A stretch of DNA of 40,170 bases from Pseudomonas sp. TH10 (GTDB lineage: Bacteria; Pseudomonadota; Gammaproteobacteria; Pseudomonadales; Pseudomonadaceae), in the NCBI RefSeq assembly GCF_016651255.1, contig NZ_JAEKEG010000146.1, positions 1 through 40,170 of the forward strand. The letters are read 5' to 3'. Positions 32,857 to 40,170 of this stretch are shown piece by piece; position 1 is the stretch's first letter; each line of letters opens with the position of its first letter. The position numbers and the translations under genes were made by a program. A model generated the notes under the pieces. That model was not told where the DNA came from. It worked only from the letters and a program-made list of their open reading frames with translations, and ran no database searches.

Positions 32857-33405
32857 AGAACTGGAGGCGCTGTACGGACTCCCCACGATCGCGCCGTGCG
32901 CAAGCAGATTCCGTTCCTCAACGAGGATTACCAGGCGATGGTCCGCGCTTCGCCGCTGGTGATCATCAGTTCGGTAGGCCCCGACGGCATGGATGGCTCG
33001 CCGCGGGGCGATACGCCCGGTTTCGTGCGCATCATCGATTCGCAGACCCTGGCCATCCCCGACCGCCCCGGCAATAATCGCATCGACACGCTGCGCAATG
33101 TGGTGCTGGATTCAAGGGTGTCGCTGCTGTTCATCATCCCGGGGATCGGCGAGACATTGCGCGTTAACGGCACGGCGCAAATCAGCGCCGAACCGCAGTT
33201 GCTGGAGAGTTTTGCGGTCAACGGCAAGCCGGCGCGCACGGTGATGCTGGTGACGGTGGACGCGGCGTATTTCCATTGCTCGAAGGCAATAGTGCGCTCG
33301 GACCTGTGGAACCCGGACAAATACCTGGATCGCTCGGCACTGCCGACGGCCGGGGCGTTTCACAAGCGGTTGAATGACGGGGCGTTTGATGCGCGAATCG
33401 TATGA
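32840..33405 (+). pseudogene. Pyridoxamine 5'-phosphate oxidase-like FMN-binding protein, one frameshift
   Basis: The ATG at 32840 starts MLNSIEELEALYGLP, and the frame breaks at a C4 run (32881-32884) that should be C5. Repair gives HDRAVRKQIPFLNEDYQAMV and runs to 33405, about 189 aa. The split-barrel marks of the MSMEG_1061 subgroup are seen: SSVGPDGMDGSPRGD, PDRPGNNRIDTLRN and FHCSKAIVRSDLWNP. Members are FMN- or F420-dependent oxidoreductases of unknown substrate. It overlaps the GNAT gene by 17 nt and is probably cotranscribed with it. Confidence 0.84.
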
Positions 33406-33460
33406 CCGGGAAGCGCCAGCGCGGGTGAAGGACAGTCTTTACTGACTCAAACATCCCCCG

Positions 33461-33539
33461 GTAGGAGCTCTTCGGCAGCTCCTACGGGGAGACCGAGGAT
33501 CAGGATCAGAAGATCGCAGCCTTCGGCAGCTTCCTACAG
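33461..33539. repeat. REPIN with a shortened left unit
   Basis: The left unit has collapsed into a hairpin GTAGGAGCT-CTTCGGC-AGCTCCTAC (33461-33485). The right unit GATCGCAGCCTTCGGCAG followed by CTTCCTACAG is nearly normal. It lies between convergent genes. Confidence 0.8.
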
Positions 33540-34021
33540 AGTGAGGATCATCTCGTGCCACGCCATGCCGCCGTGGTCGGACTCCGACGGTTTGATGTAG
33601 GCAAAGCCAAATCCGGCGTATAGGGGAATATGCTTCTCCTTGCACATCAAATGAATCGTCGCTTTATCCATCCCGCGCATACGTTCGATGAATTCGCCCA
33701 TCAAGCGCTTGGCCAAACCCTGCCCCTGATAATCCGGGTGCACCACCACCGACATGATCACCACGTTCGGCCCTTTCGGGTCATGACCGATCAGCTCTTG
33801 AAGGCCTCGTCCGACATTTCCACTTCATACCCCGCGCCTGAATTGACGAACCCTGCCACCACGCCATCCACCTCGGCGACGATAAAACCATCCGGCCAAG
33901 TGGCGATGCGCGTGGCGATCTTCTCGCGGGTGGCGGCTTCGTCGCCTTCGTAGGCAACGGTTTCGATGGCGTAGCAGCGATCGAGGTCGGCGGCGGTGAC
34001 GAGGCGGATAACAGGGGTCAT
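33534..34021 (-). pseudogene. Second GNAT-family acetyltransferase, one frameshift
   Basis: The ATG at 34021 reads MTPVIRLVTAADLDRCYAIE and the frame stops in FKS. One missing C on the plus strand at 33797 explains it: repair gives EAFKELIGHDPKGPNVVIMS and then VVVHPDYQGQGLAKRLMGEF, the acetyl-CoA binding loop, to the stop at 33534. The repaired length is about 162 aa, normal for the family. The likely substrate is an amine, but none can be named. Confidence 0.84.
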
Positions 34022-34062
34022 GACAACTCGATTTCAGCGATGAAAGGGCTGCAGATCATAGA

Positions 34063-34554
34063 TTATTGCGGCTTGAGTGGCAGCCAGATTTCCAGCAAAC
34101 CGGTGTGCCGTGTCGGGTTGAAGTCTGCACTGTAGCGCTCGAATTCCGGCGCATCCGCCGCCTCGCGCCCGGAACCCGGCAACCAGGTTTTCCAGATGTA
34201 CTGGAACGTCTGGGGCAACCTGTCCAGAGAGCCTTTGTGCTCGAACACCGCATATTGTCGGGGCAAAACCTCAACCCAGCGAAACGTGTCCTGAGGCAAC
34301 TCATCGAGCTTGCTGATTTCCACCCCAGCGATGTAATCGAACCCACCCTTACCATCGAAATTGCAGCAGACGCCGTAGGTGACTTCACCTTTCTGACCCG
34401 GAATCTGGCCCAGATGCGGCAGGAATTTTTCCCACAACGCCGGAATGTTATGCGCGGTTTCCTGGGTATATCGCTCACCCAGCCCTGCAATCAGCAGGAA
34501 GTGTCCATGTTCGAAGCGAGGTTCAGCCACTTCGACGCGTTTTTGCTCATCCAT
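34063..34554 (-). CDS. GyrI-like / AraC effector-binding domain protein
   Basis: A 163-aa stand-alone effector-binding (GyrI-like) domain. Typical segments are FEHGHFLLIAGLGERYT, YGVCCNFDGKGGFDYIAGVE, WVEVLPRQYAVFEHKGS and a C-terminal HTGLLEIWLPLK. Such proteins bind small hydrophobic molecules or cationic drugs. It lacks the helix-turn-helix part of AraC regulators. The ATG at 34554 has AGGAG upstream. It is placed tail-to-head behind the LysE gene on the same strand, with 66 nt between. Confidence 0.88.
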   Translation of the reverse strand: MDEQKRVEVAEPRFEHGHFLLIAGLGERYTQETAHNIPALWEKFLPHLGQIPGQKGEVTYGVCCNFDGKGGFDYIAGVEISKLDELPQDTFRWVEVLPRQYAVFEHKGSLDRLPQTFQYIWKTWLPGSGREAADAPEFERYSADFNPTRHTGLLEIWLPLKPQ

Positions 34555-34620
34555 GACTCGACTCCTGGAACAAAAAAGGGGTTCGGCTGGGAGTATAGAA
34601 GCCAAACCCGATTCGCCAAA

Positions 34621-35283
34621 TTACAGCGTGTGTAACTGCTCGGCCGCGCCGCCGCCGATAAATTCGTTATAGCCGGATACGATCACGTACACCGCGAAAT
34701 AGCAGAAGATCGCTGCAGATGCCATGTAGGAGTAGCGCAACAGCTTGTCACCGAGCAGCTTGCCGCCGTGGCTGGCGGCAAAGCACAAACCGGCCGACCA
34801 GAGCAGCCCGGCGCAGAGGAAACCTCCCAGGAACAACGCCGACCCGAGCGGGCCACCGGCACCCGAACGCGCGATCAAGGTGCCGCCGACTGCGGCAAAC
34901 CAGAGGATGGCACTGGGTGAGGACATGGCCAGGAATATCCCGCGAAAGAACTCCTTGCGATGAGAGTTCTGCCCCACTTCGGCGGTGGCCGCCAATTGCG
35001 CTTCGTGATGGATCGCCGAATAAATCATCTTCGCCGCAAAGTAGATCAGCAGCGCCGAACCGCCGATCCACAACACCCAACGCACGCTTTCGTATTGCAG
35101 CAGCACGGTCATCCCGGCCAGCGCCAGCACGGCATAAATCAGATCACCAACGCAGGTGCCGAGGCCGAGAGCGAAGCCTTGAAAGTAACCGCGCTGCATC
35201 GCCAGCGTGATCATTGCGATGTTGGCCACGCCGATATCCAGGCACAACGAGAGGCTCAGCAAGAAGCCGCTGGTGAATTCCAT
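34621..35283 (-). CDS. LysE/RhtB-family amino acid exporter
   Basis: A 220-aa inner-membrane protein with about six membrane helices. The N-terminus FTSGFLLSLSLCLDIGVANI and the motif GFALGLGTCVGDLIYAVLAL mark LysE/RhtB transporters. The half-point FFRGIFLAMSSPSAILWFAA is also typical. It should export an amino acid or analogue; the substrate is unknown. It is divergent from alaC, with about 137 nt between the starts. Confidence 0.9.
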   Translation of the reverse strand: MEFTSGFLLSLSLCLDIGVANIAMITLAMQRGYFQGFALGLGTCVGDLIYAVLALAGMTVLLQYESVRWVLWIGGSALLIYFAAKMIYSAIHHEAQLAATAEVGQNSHRKEFFRGIFLAMSSPSAILWFAAVGGTLIARSGAGGPLGSALFLGGFLCAGLLWSAGLCFAASHGGKLLGDKLLRYSYMASAAIFCYFAVYVIVSGYNEFIGGGAAEQLHTL

Positions 35284-35420
35284 TAAGCATTTCCTTGGGA
35301 AAAATTATTCTTGTCCACGCTGGACAGTCTGCCATCACTGCCCTTATCTTCGCCCACAGGTCACCGCAGTGACCAGCGTCGCTCGGACGGTTCCGGGCGC
35401 TTACGTTATCCGAGGCAACA

Positions 35421-36638
35421 ATGGCTGAACAAGGTTCGCCGCGCCGCTTTGCGCGCATAGATCGACTCCCCCCTTACGTTTTCAACATCACCGCCGAGCT
35501 GAAGATGGCTGCGCGTCGTCGTGGTGAAGACATCATCGACTTGAGCATGGGCAACCCCGACGGCGCCACGCCGCCGCACATTGTCGAAAAACTCGTACAA
35601 GTTGCCCAACGCGAAGACACCCACGGTTACTCGACGTCCAAGGGCATTCCGCGCCTGCGTCGGGCGATTTCCAACTGGTACAAGCAACGCTACGAGGTCG
35701 ATATCGACCCGGAAAGCGAAGCCATTGTCACCATCGGTTCCAAGGAAGGCCTGGCGCATTTGATGCTGGCGACGCTGGATCAGGGCGACACGGTGCTGGT
35801 GCCGAACCCGAGTTATCCGATTCACATTTACGGTGCAGTGATTGCCGGCGCTCAAGTGCGTTCGGTGCCGCTGGTACCGGGCGTGGACTTCTTCGACGAG
35901 CTGGAACGGGCAATTCGTGGCTCGATTCCGAAACCGAAAATGATGATCCTCGGCTTCCCGTCGAACCCGACTGCGCAGTGTGTGGAGCTGGATTTCTTCG
36001 AGCGGGTGATCGCCCTCGCCAAGCAGTACGACGTATTGGTGATTCACGATCTGGCGTATGCCGACATCGTCTACGACGGCTGGAAAGCTCCGTCGATCAT
36101 GCAGGTGCCGGGCGCCAAGGACATCGCGGTGGAGTTTTTCACCCTGTCCAAGAGCTACAACATGGCCGGTTGGCGCATCGGTTTCATGGTTGGCAACCCG
36201 GAACTGGTCAACGCCCTGGCGCGGATCAAGAGCTACCACGACTACGGCACGTTCACCCCACTGCAAGTCGCGGCGATTGCTGCGCTGGAAGGCGATCAAC
36301 AGTGCGTGCGCGATATCGCCGAGCAGTATCGCCAGCGTCGTAACGTGTTGGTCAAAGGCCTGCATGAGCTGGGCTGGATGGTCGAGAACCCGAAGGCGTC
36401 GATGTATGTCTGGGCGAAGATTCCCGAGCAGTACGCGCATCTGGGTTCGCTGGAGTTCGCCAAGAAACTGCTGGCCGAGGCCAAGGTGTGCGTCTCGCCG
36501 GGGGTTGGTTTTGGTGAGTACGGCGATGACCACGTGCGCTTTGCGCTGATCGAAAACCAGGACCGGATTCGCCAGGCCGTACGCGGCATTCGCGGGATGT
36601 TCCGGGCCGATGGGCTGGCCGGCAAAACCAGCGGCTGA
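35421..36638 (+). CDS. alaC: Alanine-synthesising aminotransferase (AlaC type)
   Basis: A 405-aa class I PLP aminotransferase. The substrate region [20 protein letters not shown], the cofactor segment [19 protein letters not shown], and the PLP-lysine segment [20 protein letters not shown] are clear. The [13 protein letters not shown] tail is usual for Pseudomonas AlaC. It transfers the amino group from glutamate to pyruvate to make alanine. The ATG at 35421 is the only plausible start. A strong shared terminator lies 30 nt downstream. Confidence 0.93.
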   Translation: MAEQGSPRRFARIDRLPPYVFNITAELKMAARRRGEDIIDLSMGNPDGATPPHIVEKLVQVAQREDTHGYSTSKGIPRLRRAISNWYKQRYEVDIDPESEAIVTIGSKEGLAHLMLATLDQGDTVLVPNPSYPIHIYGAVIAGAQVRSVPLVPGVDFFDELERAIRGSIPKPKMMILGFPSNPTAQCVELDFFERVIALAKQYDVLVIHDLAYADIVYDGWKAPSIMQVPGAKDIAVEFFTLSKSYNMAGWRIGFMVGNPELVNALARIKSYHDYGTFTPLQVAAIAALEGDQQCVRDIAEQYRQRRNVLVKGLHELGWMVENPKASMYVWAKIPEQYAHLGSLEFAKKLLAEAKVCVSPGVGFGEYGDDHVRFALIENQDRIRQAVRGIRGMFRADGLAGKTSG

Positions 36639-36668
36639 CGCCTGACCCGCGCCCAACCAAAATCGGCC

Positions 36669-36700
36669 ACAAAAAAACCGCATCGCTGCGGTTTTTTTGT
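36669..36700. terminator. Bidirectional terminator between alaC and the gluconate permease gene
   Basis: ACAAAAAAACCGCA and TGCGGTTTTTTTGT form a 14-bp stem around a TCGC loop; A- and T-runs on both sides serve both convergent genes. Confidence 0.94.
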
Positions 36701-36716
36701 GTCTGCAAGAAGCTGT

Positions 36717-38069
36717 TTAAACGAACAGCGACAACAGCAGGATAAAGCCCAACGCCACCACGGACAGGATGGTTTCCATCGCCGTCCAGGTCTTGAAGGT
36801 TTCGGCCACGGTCATGTTGAAGTACTGCTTCACCAGCCAGAAACCGGCGTCGTTCACGTGCGACAGAATCAACGAACCGGCACCGGTAGCGAGTACCAGC
36901 AACTCACGGTTGACGCCCGGAATCATCCCCACCACCGGCACCACAATGCCCGCGCCAGTGATGGTCGCCACGGTGGCCGAACCGGTCGCGATACGGATCA
37001 CCGCCGCCACCAGCCACGCCAGCAGGATCGGCGAGATCTGCGCGCTGACCGCCATGTGACCGATCACGTCGCCCACGCCGCTGGTCACCAGCATCTGCTT
37101 GAAGCCACCGCCCGCACCGATGATCAAAATGATCGCGGCGGTTGGCGCCAGGCTCGCATCAAGCAATTTGAGGATCTGGTTGGAGCCGATGCCCTGGCGG
37201 TGGCCGAAGGTGTACAGCGACAGCAGCAACGCCAGCAGCAGCGCCGAGATCGGGTGACCGATCAGGTCCATGAACGAGCGGAAGAAGTTACCTTCTGGCA
37301 GTACGACATCGGCGAAGGTCTTGAGCAGCATCAGGAACACCGGCAGCAGCACGGTGATCAGGGTAATGCTGAAACTTGGCAGTTCTTTGGCGTCCGGCTC
37401 GCGGGCCAGTTGATCGACCAGTTCCTGATTCGGTGTACCGGGAATGTGCTTGGCGATGAACGTACCGAAGATCGGGCCGGCAATGATTGCCGTCGGCAGC
37501 GCAACGATCAGGCCGTAAAGGATGGTCTTGCCGATGTCGGCGCCGAACACGCCGATGGCCAGCAGCGGACCCGGGTGCGGCGGCACCAGACCGTGTACGG
37601 CGGACAGGCCGGCGAGCAGCGGGATACCGATCTTGATGATCGACACACCGGTACGGCGCGCAACGATGAACACCAGCGGAATCAGCAGGACAAAGCCGAT
37701 TTCGAAGAACAGCGGAATGCCTACCAGGAACGCGGCAAACATCATCGCCCACTGGACTCTTTCTTTACCGAACGCCCGGATCAGGGTCTGGGCGATCTGA
37801 TCCGCACCGCCCGATTCGGCCATCATTTTGCCGAGCATGGTGCCGAGCGCAAGGATGATGCCGACGAAACCGAGCACGCCACCAAAGCCGTCCTGGAACG
37901 CTTTGATGATGGTGCCGATCGGCATGCCCGAGGTCAGGCCGAGAAACGCCGCAGCGATGGTCAGGGAAATGAACGGGTGAATCTTGAACTTGGTAATCAG
38001 GACAATCAGCCCGATTACCGTAACCACTGCGTCTAGCAGCAGGAACGTCTCGTGGGACATGCCAAACAT
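36717..38069 (-). CDS. gntT: GntP-family gluconate:H+ symporter
   Basis: A 450-aa inner-membrane transporter with 12-14 hydrophobic segments. Family marks include ESGGADQIAQTLIRAFG, the loop VHGLVPPHPGPLLAIGVFGA and the C-terminal GAGSLILSHVNDAGFWLVKQ. It brings gluconate into the cell. The ATG at 38069 has AGGAG at good distance; a frame to 38117 runs over a low-complexity Asn stretch. It is downstream of gntK, with a perfect operator palindrome between them (38126-38137). Confidence 0.95.
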   Translation of the reverse strand: MFGMSHETFLLLDAVVTVIGLIVLITKFKIHPFISLTIAAAFLGLTSGMPIGTIIKAFQDGFGGVLGFVGIILALGTMLGKMMAESGGADQIAQTLIRAFGKERVQWAMMFAAFLVGIPLFFEIGFVLLIPLVFIVARRTGVSIIKIGIPLLAGLSAVHGLVPPHPGPLLAIGVFGADIGKTILYGLIVALPTAIIAGPIFGTFIAKHIPGTPNQELVDQLAREPDAKELPSFSITLITVLLPVFLMLLKTFADVVLPEGNFFRSFMDLIGHPISALLLALLLSLYTFGHRQGIGSNQILKLLDASLAPTAAIILIIGAGGGFKQMLVTSGVGDVIGHMAVSAQISPILLAWLVAAVIRIATGSATVATITGAGIVVPVVGMIPGVNRELLVLATGAGSLILSHVNDAGFWLVKQYFNMTVAETFKTWTAMETILSVVALGFILLLSLFV

Positions 38070-38125
38070 TAGGGGTGTCTCCTGGTTGTTGTTGTTATTA
38101 AAGCGGGTAATTCGCAAGCCATCAG

Positions 38126-38137
38126 GACAGCGCTGTC
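38126..38137. promoter_or_regulatory. GntR operator ahead of the gluconate permease gene
   Basis: GACAGCGCTGTC is a perfect 12-bp palindrome between gntK and gntT, in the context ATCAGGACAGCGCTGTC. Near copies lie before gntK and gntR. Confidence 0.8.
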
Positions 38138-38151
38138 TTTTCGCAGAAAAC

Positions 38152-38685
38152 TCATACGCCGGGTTTCAGGCCATGTTCCAGCCACCAGCGGTGTGCTTGA
38201 ACGGCCAACTCGTCGACGCTATGGCTGGAGGCATCCAGCGCCAGGGTCAGCGGTTCGCCCTTGGGCGATTCGAGGGTGGCGAACTGGCTTTCGATCAACG
38301 TGGCCGGCATGAAGTGGCCCGGGCGGTGCGACACACGCTCGGCAGCGACTTCAGGGGTCAATTCAAGAAACACGAAGCCCAGGCCCGGCAAGGCACTGCG
38401 CAGCACTTCGCGATAACTGTGTTTAAGGGCGGAACAGGTCAACACCGGGCGCTTGCCCAATGCATCGACGCGACGCAGTTCATCGCACAGGCTGTCGAGC
38501 CAGCCGGAGCGGTCGTCGTCGTTCAGGGGGATCCCCGCGCTCATCTTTTCGATGTTCGCGGCCGGATGGAAAGTATCGCCTTCAATGGCAGTGGCGCCGC
38601 TCAATTGGCACAGGGCCTCGCTGACGCACGTCTTGCCGCAACCGGCAACGCCCATGATGACCAGGGCGGTGATGGGATGACTCAT
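38152..38685 (-). CDS. gntK: Gluconokinase
   Basis: A 177-aa kinase that phosphorylates gluconate to 6-phosphogluconate. The P-loop GVAGCGKT is at residues 12-19, followed by EGDTFHPAANIEKMSAGIPL and LTCSALKHSYREVLR, all typical for GntK. The product feeds the Entner-Doudoroff pathway, which is central in Pseudomonas. It lies upstream of gntT on the same strand, with its own operator copy at 38704-38715. Confidence 0.95.
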   Translation of the reverse strand: MSHPITALVIMGVAGCGKTCVSEALCQLSGATAIEGDTFHPAANIEKMSAGIPLNDDDRSGWLDSLCDELRRVDALGKRPVLTCSALKHSYREVLRSALPGLGFVFLELTPEVAAERVSHRPGHFMPATLIESQFATLESPKGEPLTLALDASSHSVDELAVQAHRWWLEHGLKPGV

Positions 38686-38703
38686 ATAACACCTCAGCGC
38701 GCA

Positions 38704-38715
38704 GACAGCGCTACC
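38704..38715. promoter_or_regulatory. GntR operator ahead of gntK
   Basis: GACAGCGCTACC differs from the palindromic copy by two bases and lies 18 nt before the gntK start codon. Confidence 0.75.
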
Positions 38716-38855
38716 TTTGCTAGCTATGACTCTAGTGCACAGGCAGAAGTTGCCGACGCCTTCTTGTCGTTTTTTTGGGTTGCAGCAGGTTTGCGCCCAA
38801 CGCCAAAAAGCGAAGATCAGGCAGGACCTCGCTTACGCATTTACAGCTGCATCAG

Positions 38856-38867
38856 GACAGCGCTACC
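38856..38867. promoter_or_regulatory. GntR operator ahead of gntR
   Basis: ATCAGGACAGCGCTACC shows the same core, 35 nt before the gntR start, consistent with autorepression. Confidence 0.78.
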
Positions 38868-38901
38868 TTAGTGCCTTGATTTTTGTTTGGCAAGCCGCCC
38901 G

Positions 38902-39933
38902 ATGACCACCCCTAAAAACGATAAAAATACCCGCACCACCGGCCGTCCCACCCTTAATGAAGTTGCCCGCCTGGCCGGTGTCAGTCCGATTACTGCCTCG
39001 CGCGCCCTCAGAGGTGTGAGCACTGTGGCCACCGAACTGGTGGAAAAAGTGCAGAAAGCCGCCAGTGAACTCAACTACGTGGTCAACCCTGCTGCTCGCG
39101 CATTGGCCTCGGCACAGAGCCATTCGGTGGTGGTTTTAGTACCGTCGCTGTCCAACTTGTTGTTCATCGATACGCTCGAAGCCATTCACCGGGTACTGAC
39201 GCCCAAGGGTTTTGAAGTGCTGATCGGCAACTTCCATTACTCACGCGATGAAGAAGAAAACCTGCTGCGCAACTACATGGCTTATCAACCGCGTGGTTTT
39301 CTGCTGACCGGGTTCGATCGCACCGAAAGTTCGCGACGGATGATCGAGGCCAGCAATATCCCCTGCGTGTACATGATGGAGCTGGACAGCGCCGCCGGGG
39401 TGAATTGCGTAGGGTTCTCGCAACTGAGTGCCGGCGAAACGGCGGCCGACCATTTGCTTTCCCGTGGGCGCCAGCGGCTGGCCTACATTGGCGCGCAACT
39501 CGATCAGCGCACCTTGCTGCGCGGTGAAGGTTTCCGCAAAGCGTTGCAGAAGGCCGGTCGTTATGACCCGGACCTGGAAGTGCTGACGCCACGCGCGTCG
39601 TCCGTGGGCCTGGGCGGTGAGTTGTTCATGCAATTGCTCGCGGCGCACCCGGACGTCGATGCGATCTTTTTTGGCAACGATGACCTGGCTCAAGGTGCGT
39701 TGCTCGAGGCGTTGCGTCATGGCATCAAGATTCCCGAGCAAGTGGCGATTCTGGGTTTCAACGACTTGCCGATGTCCGAACACATGGTGCCGCGTCTGAG
39801 CAGCATCAATACCCCGCGCGAAGCGATTGGCCGGCGCGCCGCCGAGCAGATGCTGACGCTGATGGCAGGCAACACCGTGGCCAGGCCGGTGCTGGACATG
39901 GGGTTTGAGTTGAAGGTGCGCGAGAGCACGTAA
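38902..39933 (+). CDS. gntR: LacI-family repressor of gluconate metabolism
   Basis: A 343-aa regulator with an N-terminal LacI helix-turn-helix (PTLNEVARLAGVSPITASRA) and a periplasmic-binding-protein-like effector domain (from VVVLVPSLSNLLFIDTLEAI). By its context it is GntR, which releases DNA when gluconate or 6-phosphogluconate binds. It is divergent from gntK-gntT. Three matching operator copies control the three promoters. The ATG at 38902 (MTTPKND) was preferred over a TTG at 38887; the ribosome site is weak in both cases. Confidence 0.93.
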   Translation: MTTPKNDKNTRTTGRPTLNEVARLAGVSPITASRALRGVSTVATELVEKVQKAASELNYVVNPAARALASAQSHSVVVLVPSLSNLLFIDTLEAIHRVLTPKGFEVLIGNFHYSRDEEENLLRNYMAYQPRGFLLTGFDRTESSRRMIEASNIPCVYMMELDSAAGVNCVGFSQLSAGETAADHLLSRGRQRLAYIGAQLDQRTLLRGEGFRKALQKAGRYDPDLEVLTPRASSVGLGGELFMQLLAAHPDVDAIFFGNDDLAQGALLEALRHGIKIPEQVAILGFNDLPMSEHMVPRLSSINTPREAIGRRAAEQMLTLMAGNTVARPVLDMGFELKVREST

Positions 39934-39982
39934 ATCCCGACGATTCTGGAAAAACGCGCCCCCCTGCGCAAGGAGGCCGGTG

Positions 39983-40170
39983 TCATTGGTTGGCCATCAG
40001 CTCCACAAACGCCAACGCGCCCTTCTGCAGCGGCTGGCTCTTGAGCCACACCGCATGCACCGGCAGCACCAGGCCATTCTCGATATTGCGGAAATTCAGG
40101 CGCTGCAGCCGGCCGGCGTCGAGTAATGGCTGCACCACCGACTGCGGAAAATTGCCCCAACCCAACCCGG
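39983..40170 (-). CDS. C-terminal end of a LysR-family regulator (partial)
   Basis: A minus-strand frame is open from the right edge to the stop at 39985-39983. The 62 visible residues include WGNFPQSVVQPLLDAGRL and end AFVELMANQ, and they match the C-terminus of LysR substrate-binding domains. The N-terminus and the start lie outside the window, so no target can be proposed. It is convergent with gntR. Confidence 0.7.
   Translation of the reverse strand, partial: GLGWGNFPQSVVQPLLDAGRLQRLNFRNIENGLVLPVHAVWLKSQPLQKGALAFVELMANQ

Noticed and set aside
35406..36683. A 425-residue minus-strand frame opposite alaC
   Set aside because: It is fully antisense to a well-supported aminotransferase.
36699..38036. 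A 445-residue plus-strand frame opposite the gluconate permease gene
   Set aside because: Its Gln/Arg/Asp/His-rich sequence is the mirror of a hydrophobic membrane protein; no family features.
1..40170. Search for tRNA, rRNA, CRISPR arrays and insertion sequences
   Set aside because: No tRNA T-loop with acceptor pairing, no regularly spaced identical repeats, and no transposase or integrase frame was found.

Overview
The window looks like a chromosomal segment of a fluorescent-group Pseudomonas. The evidence is the order acsA / aotJ-aotQ-aotM-aotO, which matches the arginine-ornithine uptake locus of the genus, together with a gntT/gntK/gntR gluconate locus, an NrdB with a Pseudomonas-like N-terminal extension, DUF2790 proteins, and two families of REP/REPIN repeats. 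No rRNA, tRNA, CRISPR array or insertion sequence was seen.

Layout. 1-5.8 kb: minus-strand aotJQMO (cut by the left edge) and acsA. 5.8-8.75 kb: two small secreted proteins and a stand-alone nrdB with a long leader. 8.75-20.4 kb: an accessory region holding a Bro-N protein, a broken ScoMcrA-like type IV endonuclease, a HigBA toxin-antitoxin pair with a strong operator dyad, a membrane/coiled-coil/winged-helix-like protein, a LysR gene divergent from a three-gene block (2OG-Fe oxygenase, TSUP exporter, YbaK-like tRNA deacylase), an uncharacterised 328-aa protein with a Cys/His N-terminus, a second TSUP exporter divergent from an AraC regulator, a small XRE gene under a LexA-like box, and a degenerate Gp49-type toxin with an intact antitoxin. 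20.4-29.5 kb: ordinary housekeeping and accessory genes (MBL hydrolase/TetR, DUF1003, glpQ, PepSY, chemoreceptor, ZntB, PACE efflux/LysR). 29.6-32.3 kb: a complete ECF42-type sigma operon with a candidate autoregulated promoter. 32.3-34 kb: three frameshifted small genes. 34-40 kb: GyrI-like protein, LysE exporter, alaC, gluconate locus with three operator copies, and the 3' end of a LysR gene.

A striking property of this sequence is that about ten genes carry single-base indels, mostly in short homopolymers, while more than thirty others are intact. For each broken gene I reconstructed the reading frames on both sides of the lesion, and the protein continues in family register. This could be real decay of accessory genes or local sequencing error. 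Reads would decide it.

The most interesting functional hypothesis is the 14.0-16.5 kb block. An amino-acid-type 2OG oxygenase, an exporter and a trans-editing deacylase lie in one coupled unit under a LysR regulator, which would suit production of, and self-protection from, a hydroxylated non-protein amino acid.
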